From assembly GCF_947179515.1 (NCBI RefSeq), contig NC_067473.1, positions 102,178,282 through 102,242,281 of the forward strand: DNA of 64,000 nt. Reading direction: 5' to 3'. A program made the translations under genes and the position numbers. Of this stretch, positions 9,858 to 20,095 are shown one piece after another; the stretch's first letter is position 1; every line of letters begins with the position of its first letter. The notes beneath the pieces were generated by a model. It saw nothing but the letters and a program-made list of their open reading frames with translations, was not told where the DNA came from and did not search any database. Source of the stretch: Apodemus sylvaticus (lineage: Eukaryota; Chordata; Mammalia; Rodentia; Muridae).

Positions 9858-12800
9858 TCAGGGCTTGGTGGGGAAGAGCAGGCAGGTGAGTCCCCGGCTG
9901 CCACTGTGTCTGTCCACGAGGGGCAGGGGGTGCTTCGTGTAATGCTGAACCATGGCGACCACAGAGGGGAAGACCTGTGGAAGGCAGGCAGGGCTCCCTT
10001 GAGCTTTAGTCTGCCAACAGCTTTCTAAGGCAAACTGTGAGGCCTGGCAGGGGAGCTGGCTGGCATTTTTCTAGATATTTTTCTTCCCACTGCGCTGTGA
10101 AACTGCAATGCCCGTTTTGCTGTCTGGTTGTAAGCCTGGAACTGCACAGGCATGCAATGCGGTTGGCCAGCCTCGGGCTTCCAGAGCTGGGGGAGAAGTG
10201 CTTTAGGCCTAGGCCTCCTCAGGCGAAACTGAGTGGGGGACGACTGTCTAGGTCTGAGTCCAACGGTTGCTGGGGAGATTTCTGCCCTCCTCTCAGATGG
10301 TCTCATTGCCCTCACCTTGACCCTATGAAGACTGAACCACGGCACAAGGAAATGCTTCCCCGAAAGGATGGGCCTCTTTTTCACAGTGCCAGATGTCTGG
10401 GAAGATATTTGGGCCTCTAGCTCTTCACACACACACACACAGCTTTATTTTGTTTTTAAACACGGTCTCAGTGTATCTAGATCGAAAGAGATCCATCTGC
10501 TTCCGGCTCCCAAGTACTAGGATTAAAGGTGAGTGCCACCATGCCTAGCTTCCTTGTTTATTAGGGTTTTTCTTTTAATTTTTTAATAGGTATGAGTGTT
10601 TTACCTCCACGGACACATGTGCCTCCAGTGCATGGAGTGCTTGCAAAGGCCAGAAAGGGCAGCAATTCCCTCAGAACTGGGCCTAAGGGCAATGGTAGTG
10701 ACCACGGGGTGCTAGGAGCACAACTCCAGTCCAAACCAGTAAGCGCACTTAACCACTAAGCCATCTCTCCAGTCCCAACCTTGTTTTCTGAGACAAGGCC
10801 TCTCACTGGCTTGGAGGCTGGGTGTCCAATGTGTTCAAGATCTGGATACACGTTTCTCAACCTCCCCAATCCAAGATTATCAACCTTGAGCCACCACTTC
10901 TGTCTCATTTTAGCCCCTGAGGCTCTGGGGGGTAAAACTCAGGCCCTCATATTGCAAGGCAGACACTTAGAGCCAACTGCCTCAGAGGCCTCACCCTCTG
11001 TCATTTCTGTTCAAGCCAGGGTGAGGGAGGGAAGCAATTGGTGTTTTCCCTGAACACACACATGCTCTTGGCCAGGCCCAAGCTCTGCGCTGCTCTGTGA
11101 CCCACCTTGCTGATCTGGCCCTGACTCCTCCAGTACCCACCTCATGATTCCTGCCCTCCCGACCCAGGGCATAGTGATGCCCGCCGTCCAGTTGCCGGAT
11201 GGGAATGTTGAAGACACGGCCTCTGAGGAGTACTGCCAGAGTGAAGGGCTGGGAACTGTGAGGCCCAGAGCTGAGGCGCACCGTGTAGGCCCCATCCTGC
11301 GGAGGAGACCCTAGCTGTGAACTTCATCTTCTAATGGCCTAAGCCCAGCTGACTGAGTATGCGGAATGCCTCCCTGGCCCTCACTGCCGGCTTCATCAGC
11401 CACAGGCCGAGAACAGAAGGACCTTCAGAGAAGGCCAAGCATTGACAGATGCCCACCTTTTGGAAGTAAAGCAGCGCTCTCTCAACAGACTGACGGTCAC
11501 AGTTCCCAGAGTACCAAGGCTGACCCAGCAGACTGCCATCCTGTACATACACAGAGCTGCTCGAAGAGACACACTCAAGCAGGGCCGGGAGAGCAGGGAG
11601 CCCTGGGGTACAGTTATTTGTGTTTACATGTTCCAGCCCCAGACTGAGTCCTGCCGGCCAGACCTAGTGTGGAATGCAGCAAGGGGGCTGCATACTGTTC
11701 AGTGCATGTGTGCTCCGTGTGGGGGTGTAGGCCCCAGGGCTAGGGGGGCTCCCAGGCAAGGACGCTGCTTCCCACAGGCAGCACCCACATCCGTTCCCAG
11801 CTTCCGCTCACCTCGGCAGCAGAGGTACTCAGAGCAGGAGCTATGGAGGAAGCAGACAGCTTCCTTCCTGCTGAAAGAAGCAGAGATGAGGGCTGGAACC
11901 AGGAAGGGGACGGGTGAGGAGGCTTCATGGTGGGTCCTGCAACAGAGGGTGCCAGCAGGGCTAATGCCCGACATAGGCCATTCTGAGCCCCTTGCATTCC
12001 CAGGCCCAACACCCTGGGAGGACCCACCCGACGGGCCTTGCATGGCTTCCAAATGAGATCTTGGGACACACACTGGCAGCTTGGCGTGACTAGGACCCGA
12101 GGATCTGAGGGAAGCATCTGTTGCCAGAGGGAATCAGAGCCTGGCAGAGTGGTCCTGGGCAGACTGAAGACGGACTGTACCTACTCACCTTTCAACGCCG
12201 CATCCACAGCTCCCTGGGACACAGGAAGTCTGGTCAGATGGGAACTGGCCTTCCAGGCTTCTGCCCAAAACCTGAAGTCCCACCCTAGGCCTCCCTCTCT
12301 CCCCCTGGGCTGACTTCTTCCTTGACCACTGGCCTCTTACATTCCGAGCCTCCTGGTGACCGGTCACAGACCTGCAAGGAATGAATTGGGGAGCAGAGCT
12401 CAGAGGATTTATTGTTTTCTTTTCTCTTCCTTTTCCTTTCTTTCCTTCTTTCTTTTTCTTTTTTAAAGATATATTTTATATATGTGAATTCACTGTCACT
12501 GTCTCCAGACGCACCAGAGGAGGGCATTGGGTCCCATCACAGGTGGTCGTGAGCCACTGTGGTTGTTGGAAGGGAATTCAGAACCTGTGAAGAGTAGCCA
12601 TGCTCCTAACCACTGAGCCAGCCCTTGTTTTTTCTTTTTTAATCTATTTATTTTTTTATTCCTTTTGAGTCAGGGCCTCACTATGCAGCCTCAACTAATC
12701 CAAAACTCTCTATGTAAACCAGACTGGCCTTGGATTCACAGAGATCTGCCTGCTTCTGCTGCCCATTGCCGCATGTTCCCTTCCACTGCTGCATCTTACT

Positions 12801-15800
12801 TGGGCAATCCAGATGTTCTTGGCAGAGGAACTGGAGGCACCAGGGCTTTGGAGCTCAGAGACCTAGTTAAGGCTGGAACTAGAACAGAGAGGGCAGGCAA
12901 AGGCTTTGACTCAGCACTCCTAGAGCCTTCCGTAGGGAGACTCCAGCTTGGTGGCCTGGCTGTAGCAGCTGAGAAAACCCACCCAGCTTTTGCTCTAAGG
13001 GTGTCAGTCACCTCTTTGGTAGGGACAGCGTGGGACTAATGGCAGAAATGAAGACACCCAGGTGGGGTCTTGAGGGGAGTGTTTTGGAGGGAACAAGAAT
13101 GAGGCCAGAAGAGCGTGTGTTCACAGTAGCAGAGGGCTTCCGGGATGCGAGGGGCAGGCGCTCACGTGGATCAGGCTCGCACTCCAGGTAGATGTCCTCG
13201 CTGGCTTTCTCTGTACGCTCTGTCACCTAAGGTGTAGGACTATGGGTTTGAGTAGACCTGTGGCCCCTTTTAGGAATCTGCCTCATTAGTGAGGAAGTAG
13301 GACATGGAAGAAGCCACTGACTGAGAGGAAGGCGGCTCTAGACTTCTCACTTTCTCCTTATCTGCACAGGAAGGGCATGTCTGACTGACTTCTCCTTTAA
13401 GAGCGCTCAGAGGGTGGCACCACTGGCTTATATTTGTGGCTGAGAGAAGGACTCTACCCCAGACCTTTCCCCCCAGAGGCACACTCCACTCCTGTCAGTT
13501 TTCTAGAAAAGTCCCTAGACTTCAGGATAGAGAAGAAGGCAGCTCACCACTCCAGCAGGTGGACCTCGCCCTGTGAGGTAAAGGGAGAAGCAGCGTTCAT
13601 AAGCATCAGTGAGGAAGGGCCTGGCGCCCTTGGTCACAGTGCTGCTTAGCGCTAGCCCAGGAGCGCACACCTCATTCACGCATCCTTTCTCTTTACAACC
13701 CTGAAATGTCACCAGGCTTGACGTCTCACCAGATTTGCTAGACTTGGTTCCAGATAACTTTATGATAGCAAAAACAAAAAATAAACGAACAAACAAAAAA
13801 AACCATAGCTACCCTCAAGGAGATGGAGATTTACCAGCAACAGAGAATAAGATGGGCTGGACCTCACGGGGTCTTTGACCTTGGGCAGGGGGATGCTAAC
13901 CCTCCTGGAACCTGTTTTACCTATGGATGCTTCGAGTGGTCCATCCCCCATCCTGATCCTCAGGTCCTGTGGTCATAGGCCTCAAGGTCCTGACCATAGG
14001 GGCAAGTCTCTAGACAGTAGAGGCAATCTGAGTGACAGCCCAAGGCTGCCCCATTGATGAGGGCATACTCAGACATCTCAATAGAGAGGGTCTTAGATTT
14101 GACCTCTTCATCCTAGGTGCCCCTACTGGCCCAGGGATCACACTGGGTGCAGACAGGGCCTGGAGGTCAGGGCCTCTGCTTTCAAACTCTCTGGCACACA
14201 GTAGAGCATGATTTTGGTGGTAATGACACTTGTACTGACTAACTTAGAGGCCTGGCAAGCAAACGAGGTGTGGCTAGGAGGGATGCAGCAGGCCCAGTTC
14301 AAGGCGACCCCAAAATTCTAGCCTGTGTAGGAGAGGACTCCCCTCCCTCTGTGGAGCCATAGAGAGGGGACACTCTACCTCGCCTTCCAAAAACAGGTCC
14401 CTGCTTTGGGGTTGCAGGCTGTAGGTTCGGTACTGTCTTCAGCTGTGGGCATAATGGGAGGAGGGAAATGAGGGAGGAGGGAAAAGGGAGGAGGGAGGAA
14501 GGGTGAATTGCGGGCAGTTGAACAAGGAAGCTGGGGTGCCAGGGGCTAGAGCCGATGTGCTGCTTTCAAAGCTAAGGCTGACTTGGTCGTGTTCACGCCT
14601 GAAGCAGAGGCAGGATCAGCATGAGTGGAAGGCCAGCCTGAGCTCCGAGAGACCCCCTCTCAGCTGCCCCTCCCCTCAGAAAACCCAACGCAATAAACAA
14701 ACATAAAACACTAAACAGGAGCCATGCGGGAGAAGGACAAGGCTTCTCTCGGCCTCTGGCTGGGGTCCTTTCCTTACGGTGAAATTTCCCCTGCTTATTT
14801 ATTTGTTTGTTTGTTTTTATTCTGTAAAACACATACGTGGATAACCAGCAGATCACAGAGGGAAAGGGAGTTGGGAAGGATGACAGAGCGCGAGGGGGGG
14901 GGGTCCTGTGGCCCAGAGCGAGGTGGGGGGAGCCTCGCCCCAACCTCAGCAGAGGAGGAAGAGCCCTGCTGAGCAGGGAGCAGAGCCGGGTGGGTAAGGA
15001 AGAGACGAAAGGACCCTTTGGGTGAATGGGAGGAGCTACTATTGTTTGTTTGTTTGTTTCACCCTGGTTTGTAAGGCACCCTGGTGTGTAAGACGTGACA
15101 GGTTTCATGAAGTCTAGAATATAAACACATGTGTTGGGGTGGACAAGGCATGGGCAGGGGTGGGGCTGCAAATGAGATGTTTGTAAGATTTACTCACCGG
15201 GAAATGGTAGCCAGAGGTAGGGCGGAAAGGGAAGGAAGGGTTTATGGGGAATCCTCTGGCCATGGCAGACTGAGGTGGGGGCGGTGGGGGCTTGGATGGA
15301 TCCACGGGCCCAGAACGATCTGAAAGAGACCCCATGCTTTGTAAACTGGGGAGAGGGAGGAAGTTCCTTCCTAGTATATTCCCACCCGCTCCCCACCTAG
15401 CCCTCATCTCTCCCTCCCTCCTCCCGTCCCCTCTACTTATTGGCTTCTTGACGCCCCGTCTCCATGGCAACTGGAGACAGTCAGCTTCCCTGCCCCCACG
15501 TAGCTGAGCCCAGGGGGGTGAGATGCCTGTGGTGGTGGCCTCTCAGGGCATTCCCACCCTGGTTGGGAGGATGTGCGGAGATTTTAGAGGGGGGAACACA
15601 AGGCCCCTGGGACTGGGTCGGGCTTCCTGCTTTGTCACTGTTGCCGTAGTTACCTCGCCCCTCCCTCCTGTCTCCTCCTCTTTCTCCTTTACCGTTTTAA
15701 CTCCTTTCCTTCATTTCCCTGGCCCTTTTGGCCCAGCTAAGAGGCCTCAGTGGCCCTGCCCCAGCTCAGGCGGAAGGAAGAGAAGCCGGAGCTGGATTCC

Positions 15801-17165
15801 CCTTTGTTGGACCCTCTTGCGCTGACCCAAGCTCCCAGCCCACTCTCCTCAGCCCTCACCCAGATACAAGGCGTCCTCTTCAGAGCCAAGGGACTGTGCA
15901 GGGGCCAGACTGACGGGCAGGACCTCACACGGGGGCAGCTCATATTTATCCTCCTCTTCTACCTCTTCCTGGGCCTTCAAAAAGGGATGCTGGAGGCATT
16001 GGGAAGGTGCACGATGGGACAAGGCAGGCCCCATGGCTGGTGCCTCCCTCCCCTCCCCCATCCTCGGCAATCTGACTTACCCTGTTTCTCCTTGTCTCTG
16101 GGCCAGGCAGAAAGGACGGGCTGGCTACATTTTCTCTCCACACTTGGGTGTCTGGATAGATAGACTGGTTTCGCCTCAATCCAGCCCACCTACTTGCAGC
16201 AAAAGGCTTGGCTCTGCTCCCTCTCTGATAAATATAAACTATCTGCCCTTAACTATGGGCTTCGACCCTACAACTAAAGGAACCCATAAAAATGGGCCTT
16301 TCTAGCAGCATAGACAAGACGGGTGTGTTGAAACACGGGGACCTGGGCAGATGTTTGTTTCCCCCATCAATGTCTCTCCTGACCCCCGCACCCAGAGTCT
16401 AACCTAGACAGTTACGAGAACCAAGCTTAAGTGCTAAGCCTTGCTGGACTCGTGGTGGGACAGGCTATCTGGAGTCACTCAGGGAGATCCAGCGGTGGGC
16501 ACCCTGGTCTGCCGGGCCCCAAGACCCACTGTGCACTTACTTACCTGCACATCTGGCAGGTAGGAATGGTGGTCCCAACCTGTAAGCAGATTCTACTCAA
16601 CTCTGCCCAAGGAGACCCTGAGTTCTGTCAGGGTGACATCGCACTTTAGACCACTCACACCTGTGACTGAGAATGCCCTGAAGGAGCTGTGTAACAGCGT
16701 GGACCTGAGATCAGAGCAACAGAAGGAGACTGGGGGTGGGGGGCAGGCAGAACTAGTGGCCTTTGGTGCACAGCTGGGAAGCTGGGCACAGGGCCGACAG
16801 AGAGTGGAAGCACTGGATGGCCAAGTGTATAGGGACAGACAGACAGACGGATGGACGGCTGCTCCGGTGACAGGGAGGTAGGTGAAGACAAGGGAGAGCA
16901 GGAGGAAGAGGGACACTCACCGGGCCTTGCCGCCACTGAACCTGTCCTAGAAAGAGCAGGAGCGGAGACAGGAAGTTAGCACAGCTGGGTCTCTCCCTGC
17001 CCAGAGTCCTGGATCTCCCAAGAGTCTGAGCTGGAATATGCCCCTGAGGATCCTCTGGAACCAAGTCTCACCATGGCCGGAGGATGAGCGGAGCCCCTCT
17101 GCCTCTCTAGAGCCTGGGAGCTGCCACAAATGTCCTGGGGGGAACAAGGGCTCCATTGTTCCCAT
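9585..17165 (-). CDS. Sh2d6: Sh2d6, SH2 domain-containing protein 6 (14 coding exons, spliced)
   Basis: The gene encodes a probable cytoplasmic phosphotyrosine adaptor of the BLNK/SLP-76-like type. Fourteen minus-strand exons with GT-AG borders join with matching phases into 1,050 nt, or 349 aa plus stop. The N-terminal two thirds is acidic and proline-rich, with Tyr motifs in acidic context (EEEDKYELPP, EEDALYLDRSG, SEDIYLECEP) and a poly-Pro run (SKPPPPPPQ). The SH2 domain covers about residues 240-340: it opens with PWYSGN, the phosphotyrosine-binding Arg is at about 266 in YTVRLSS, and it ends near QHYTKHPLPLV. The first ATG (17165) or the better-context ATG 9 nt later (17156) is the likely start. 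The name rests on recalled SH2D6 sequence and on synteny with Capg and Elmod3. No upstream exon was needed to close the frame, but non-coding 5' exons cannot be excluded. Confidence 0.9.
9601..9606 (-). terminator. Sh2d6: Poly(A) signal of Sh2d6 (AATAAA)
   Basis: A canonical hexamer lies about 250 nt beyond the stop codon on the minus strand, with no earlier canonical hexamer seen after the stop. Confidence 0.6.
9858..9974 (-). CDS. Sh2d6: Sh2d6 terminal coding exon 14
   Basis: The acceptor CTGCCTTCCACAG precedes VFPSVVAMVQHYTKHPLPLV, then the tail SRGLTCLLFPTKP and a TGA at 9858-9860. This is the end of the SH2 domain and the C-terminus. Confidence 0.9.
   Translation of the reverse strand, partial: VFPSVVAMVQHYTKHPLPLVDRHSGSRGLTCLLFPTKP
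10441..10776 (-). repeat. B1 and B3-type SINEs, antisense (Sh2d6 last intron)
   Basis: B1 reverse complement (AGTACTAGGATTAAAGGTGA) at 10441-10550, then a B3/B2-type element ending CTAAGCCATCTCTCCAGTCC. Confidence 0.65.
11141..11296 (-). CDS. Sh2d6: Sh2d6 coding exon 13 (SH2 core)
   Basis: The exon encodes DGAYTVRLSSGPHSSQ onward to GREGRNHE. It carries the invariant SH2 Arg (YTVRLSS) and the FTLAVLLRGRVFNIPI beta strands. The acceptor is CTCCTCCGCAG and the donor GTGGGT. It is 156 nt and in phase 0 at both ends. Confidence 0.92.
11457..11540 (-). CDS. Sh2d6: Sh2d6 coding exon 12 (SH2 start)
   Basis: The exon encodes DGSLLGQPWYSGNCDRQSVE to YFQK, the first strand and helix of the SH2 domain, with the canonical W at its opening. 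It is in phase 0 at both ends (84 nt). An alternative acceptor 16 nt upstream breaks the frame. Confidence 0.88.
11812..11870 (-). CDS. Sh2d6: Sh2d6 coding exon 11 (tandem acceptor)
   Basis: The exon encodes GRKLSASSIAPALSTSAAE before a GTGAGC donor. The acceptor is a CAGCAG tandem, so the exon may begin at 11870 or 11867, adding or dropping one residue (349 or 348 aa in total). Confidence 0.78.
12189..12213 (-). CDS. Sh2d6: Sh2d6 coding exon 10 (25-nt microexon)
   Basis: The acceptor CTTCCTGTGTCCCAG precedes 25 nt encoding GAVDAALK plus one base, then a GTGAGT donor. Confidence 0.75.
12341..12371 (-). CDS. Sh2d6: Sh2d6 coding exon 9 (31-nt microexon)
   Basis: The acceptor ATTCCTTGCAG precedes 31 nt encoding (K)SVTGHQEARN, then a GTAAGA donor. 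Only this phase joins exon 8 to exon 10 without a stop. Confidence 0.75.
12452..12624 (-). repeat. B2 SINE, antisense (Sh2d6 intron)
   Basis: TTTTAAAGATATATTTTATA into CGCACCAGAGGAGGGCATTG and CACTGAGCCAGCCC, preceded by a CTTT-rich tract. Confidence 0.8.
12657..12765 (-). repeat. Diverged B1 SINE, antisense (Sh2d6 intron)
   Basis: TTTTGAGTCAGGGCCTCACT to CACAGAGATCTGCCTGCTTC matches the B1 reverse complement. Confidence 0.5.
12800..12878 (-). CDS. Sh2d6: Sh2d6 coding exon 8
   Basis: The acceptor CCTCTCTGTTCTAG precedes 79 nt encoding LPALTRSLSSKALVPPVPLP and RTSGLP, then a GTAAGA donor. It is a Ser/Pro-rich linker. It starts with two bases of a split codon and leaves two. Confidence 0.78.
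13166..13226 (-). CDS. Sh2d6: Sh2d6 coding exon 7 (tyrosine motif)
   Basis: The exon encodes VTERTEKASEDIYLECEPDP. The DIYLECEP Tyr sits in acidic context, as in kinase substrates of adaptor proteins. The acceptor is ACCTTAG and the donor GTGAGC. One base is left over. Confidence 0.82.
13548..13570 (-). CDS. Sh2d6: Sh2d6 coding exon 6 (23-nt microexon)
   Basis: A very clean polypyrimidine acceptor (TCTCCCTTTACCTCACAG) precedes 23 nt encoding (G)RGPPAGV, then a GTGAGC donor. Phases agree on both sides. Confidence 0.72.
14379..14442 (-). CDS. Sh2d6: Sh2d6 coding exon 5
   Basis: This 64-nt exon encodes LKTVPNLQPATPKQGPVFGR and one more Arg. The acceptor is ATGCCCACAG and the donor GTAGAG. It was placed by phase: 0 at the start, one base left over. 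Confidence 0.75.
15198..15319 (-). CDS. Sh2d6: Sh2d6 coding exon 4 (proline-rich)
   Basis: The exon encodes (D)RSGPVDPSKPPPPPPQ to SGYHFP. The acceptor is TCTCTTTCAG and the donor GTGAGT. The PPPPPP run is a potential SH3-binding segment by analogy with other adaptors (inference). Confidence 0.88.
15860..15968 (-). CDS. Sh2d6: Sh2d6 coding exon 3
   Basis: The exon encodes EEVEEEDKYELPPCEV to EEDALYL, an acidic segment with two Tyr motifs. The acceptor follows GAAGGCCCAG and the donor is GTGAGG. It starts in phase 0 and leaves one base. It is one of the most recognisable SH2D6 segments. Confidence 0.85.
16921..16946 (-). CDS. Sh2d6: Sh2d6 coding exon 2 (26-nt microexon)
   Basis: A strong acceptor (CTGCTCTTTCTAG) is followed by 26 nt encoding (G)QVQWRQGP and a GTGAGT donor. 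The phase links exon 1 to the EEVEEEDKYE exon. A second AG five bases downstream (exon start 16941) would change the frame relative to exon 1. Confidence 0.65.
17072..17165 (-). CDS. Sh2d6: Sh2d6 coding exon 1
   Basis: The ATG at 17165 opens 31 codons plus one base (MGTMEPLFPP...SSSGH) and ends at a GTGAGA donor. The single leftover G joins GA of the next exon. A second ATG at 17156 has better Kozak context (A at -3, G at +4). An ATG immediately before the donor is in another frame and would not reach the acidic exon, so it was not chosen. The 5' UTR limit is unknown. Confidence 0.65.
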
Positions 17166-17511
17166 TATTTACATATTCTAATTATTGGGAAGGTGCCGGC
17201 TGCTACCTGTGGTCTCCCACCCAAAAGGGACTTTATCCAGGACAACTCCCAGGGCCCTGCTCTCCTCTCACAGCTGTTCTTCAGCCAAACTAGAAGACCT
17301 AAGACCCAAGATGGACCCAGTATGGCTCTTTGGCATCACCTTTGCAGAGCCATACTGGGTGACATTGATGGACAGATGTCACCACATTGATGGATAGATG
17401 CCACCTTGCTGTCACCCATCCCATCCTTTTACTCTGGGGAAAATCCAGAGGCTCTCTAATTCTATGTGATCAACTTATTCTTTAATGGAGGTGTTTGTAA
17501 AACATCTATTT
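17166..17511. other. Sh2d6: Sh2d6 5' flank, no second gene recognised
   Basis: Mostly unique sequence upstream of the Sh2d6 start. An AT-rich ATATGTAAATAATGGG stretch immediately upstream of the ATG on the minus strand is the only promoter-like feature noted. Confidence 0.4.
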
Positions 17512-17515
17512 ATCA

Positions 17516-17745
17516 AAATGGACAAGGTGGCACACTGCTTTGGTCCCAGTACTTGGGAGGCAGAGGCAGGCAGATCTCTGTGAGTCTGAGGCAGGCTTTG
17601 AGTGAGACTATGAGACTACATACTGAATTCCAGGACAGACTGGCCTCCACAGTGAAACCTTGTCTCACAAAACAAAATGAAACAAAAACAAAAATCAAAG
17701 CAAAATAAAACAAACAACAACAACAAAAAAACCAAATCACCAACA
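17516..17745 (+). repeat. B1 SINE, sense, with long A-rich tail
   Basis: GTACTTGGGAGGCAGAGGCA to CCTTGTCTCAC, then (AAAC)n. Confidence 0.75.
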
Positions 17746-17911
17746 AAAGTTGGTTTATAGACATGTGTCACACATGAGGCGCTGCCTCCAGCAGTGAGGA
17801 CACTACAGAAAGCATCAAACCTTACACGTGTCCTTTCCTTATTGGGCTCCCAGAATAGTTTCATGACGCAAGCACCAGTTTTACACTCACTTTCAAATGA
17901 AGACACCAACT

Positions 17912-18262
17912 CTATTAGTCAGCTCCCACTGATGTAATAATACCACAGCACTGAGCGGCTTAAACAACAGAGATTTTATTTCCTCCGAGATCAAGAGGAT
18001 AGAAGGCTAAGATCGGGGTTAGTTTCTGGTGAAGCCTCTGTTCCTGGCTTGGATATCGCCACCTCTCTTTGTGTCCTCAGGTAGCCTGTGAGCACTCGGG
18101 GAGGCTGAGCTGGGTATTACTTCTTATAAAGATTCAAGACTATAGGATCAGGGCCTTAATCTTACGACTGCACTTAATCTTAATTGCCTCCCTAGTGGCT
18201 CACTGTTCTGCTAGGGCCACCAGGACTAGAGGTTCAACATATGAGTTGGGGGCAGGGAAGCC
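17912..18262 (+). mobile_element. Ancient LINE-1 3'-end fragment
   Basis: GCGGCTTAAACAACAGAGAT, GGTTAGTTTCTGGTGAAGCC and GGTTCAACATATGAGTTGGG match the pattern of mammalian-wide L1M-type 3' ends. Confidence 0.65.
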
Positions 18263-18299
18263 ATAATATTGAGGCTCTGAGAAACTGAGACAGTTTCCT

Positions 18300-18505
18300 G
18301 GGCTGGGGACCTAGTCTAGTTGATAGAGCACATGCCTAGCATACACAGAGCCCCGTGTTTGATCCCTAGCACCCGATAAAAACTGGGCTTGGTAGTGGAT
18401 GTCTATAATCCTAGTAGGAGAATTAGAACTAAAGGTATCAGCTGTAAATCATATTCAAGGCCAGGGCTACTTAAGACTCTGGGTCAATAAACAAAAACCA
18501 AAAAT
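18300..18505 (+). repeat. B4 SINE, sense
   Basis: GATAGAGCACATGCCTAGCA, TTTGATCCCTAGCACC and a B1-like second half. Confidence 0.65.
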
Positions 18506-19317
18506 TAAAAAAACCAAGAAAAGCCACTAGGGTAACTCAGTAGGGAGCCCAGGTAGTACCATTGTGAGAAAGGGAGAAGTGTGGAGAAGACACAGGATCA
18601 GGCCCACCTCAAACTCGGTCCTGGGCCTCTTCCTTGCCCTTCATCTCCTGCCTCAACATTCTTCCATATTTGGACCAAGAGTCTGGGGGGCAACTTTCTC
18701 ACCCAAGGGATTCTCTTATCAATTAACAAGAGGAGAGCAAAGCCAGGTGTCAATAACTATGGGATCAATGAAGTCTACAGGTCAGACTGGAACATTCTGG
18801 ATGCCTCCCTGCCCCAACCGGAACTGATAGGATTTCCCAGAGGTAGCGCAGTCCGACCCTCACCTCAGCTGCTCCTTCCTGCTCAGGGCTTTGCATAGGC
18901 AAATCGCAGGGCCTGGGAGCAGGAAAGGACCCCAGGGAGGCAGAGTCTGTGTCGCCTGGACACGGGCACCAGCTGCACAGAGATGAAAGGAAGGGAAAGC
19001 AAGAGGTTTGCTTTTGCAGACGTGTCAGGCAGGAGGCTGTGGACAGCCCTTTTCCCTGACTGGGATCGCTTTGTGCACGCCACCACAGACCCTCTGGAGG
19101 AATTCCTCCACGGGGATTGCAGGGGTTCGTGTTTTGAAGGTTGACTCCCTCACAGGCAGCACCTGAGTGTCCACGCTTTGGTATTTGCAGAGCACAGAGT
19201 GATTCCATAGATTTCTGATATCTTAGCTGCCATCCCCTGGGTGAACAGTCCATAATCTAGGCCAGGGTAGGCAGCTAACCTTCAGGGAATACAAAGTCAG
19301 TTCCTCCACTTGCCCTG
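18506..19317. other. Intergenic stretch, no gene recognised
   Basis: Unique sequence. A minus-strand frame of 162 codons (18765-19253) has no recognisable domain and no splice context I could support. Confidence 0.4.
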
Positions 19318-19480
19318 TCACTGGAGAGCTGGCATAGGCCTTCAATCCCAGCACTCAGGAGGCAGAGGCAGGTGGATCTCTGTTAGTTTGAGGCCAGACT
19401 GATCTACAGAGTGAGTTCCAGGACTGGCTGGACCCAGTGAAACAAAACAAACAAAAATAAGCAAACAAACAAACAAACCA
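19318..19480 (+). repeat. B1 SINE, sense
   Basis: TCAATCCCAGCACTCAGGAG to GTGAGTTCCAGGACTGGCTG. Confidence 0.8.
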
Positions 19481-19828
19481 CTTAGGTCCCCAGATCCCAC
19501 AAGACTACAAAAGTTAGTTACCCCCAGCCTGGGAGTCTATACGGTCTGTATCACACCCATCTCCTCTGGTGTAAGTCTGAGGGGTGCTGCTCAGAAGAAG
19601 CTCTGAGTGTGACTTCTCATGGGTTGTTCTGGGATCAACTCTTAGCTCGCTGGCACAGGGCTCCCCAGCACAGGCAGAATGGCACAGACCCAGCCCTGGG
19701 GGGCTGCTTGGGTGATGGAGAGAGCAAAGAGATGGTTAGCTTCTCTGAATGTCTGTTTCCTTCTGAATGAATGCTGACATTAACAGAACAATTTGCAAGG
19801 TACAGGGTGGCTCAAGAATGGAAATCAG

Positions 19829-19994
19829 GCCGGGCGGTGGTGGCGCACGCCTGTAATCCCAGCACTCTGGGAGGCAGAGGCAGGCGGATTTCTGAGTTCG
19901 AGGCCAGCCTGGTCTACAGAGTGAGTTCCAGGACAGCCAGGACTACACAGAGAAACCCTGTCTTGAAAAAACCAAATCCAAAAAAAAAAAAAAA
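19829..19994 (+). mobile_element. Young B1 SINE with intact target-site duplication
   Basis: A near-consensus B1 (GCCGGGCGGTGGTGGCGCAC ... AGAAACCCTGTCTTG) with an A tail is flanked by identical 16-nt copies of AAGAATGGAAATCAGG at 19814-19829 and 19995-20010. Confidence 0.95.
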
Positions 19995-20095
19995 AAGAAT
20001 GGAAATCAGGGCTCAGGGCTGAGGCAGGAGGATCGTGGAAAATTCTGATCTGCCTGTTGTACATAGTGAGTTCACACTGGTGTGAGATTATATCT

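Noticed and set aside
11541..11556. Alternative upstream acceptor for the Sh2d6 exon that opens the SH2 domain
   Set aside because: It would need a two-base overhang that the preceding exon cannot supply without a stop.
14593..15171. 192-codon minus-strand ORF
   Set aside because: Lies in a Sh2d6 intron in an unsupported frame, crosses low-complexity sequence and has no recognisable domain.
16545..16579. A 35-nt exon-like segment on the minus strand with good acceptor and GTAAGT donor, between Sh2d6 exons 2 and 3
   Set aside because: Including it breaks the frame between QVQWRQGP and EEVEEEDKY in every phase; it could still be a cryptic or poison exon.
17072..17074. ATG touching the Sh2d6 exon 1 donor as the start codon
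   Set aside because: With the strong acceptor at 16946 it yields MDRFSGGKA and then loses the conserved acidic frame.
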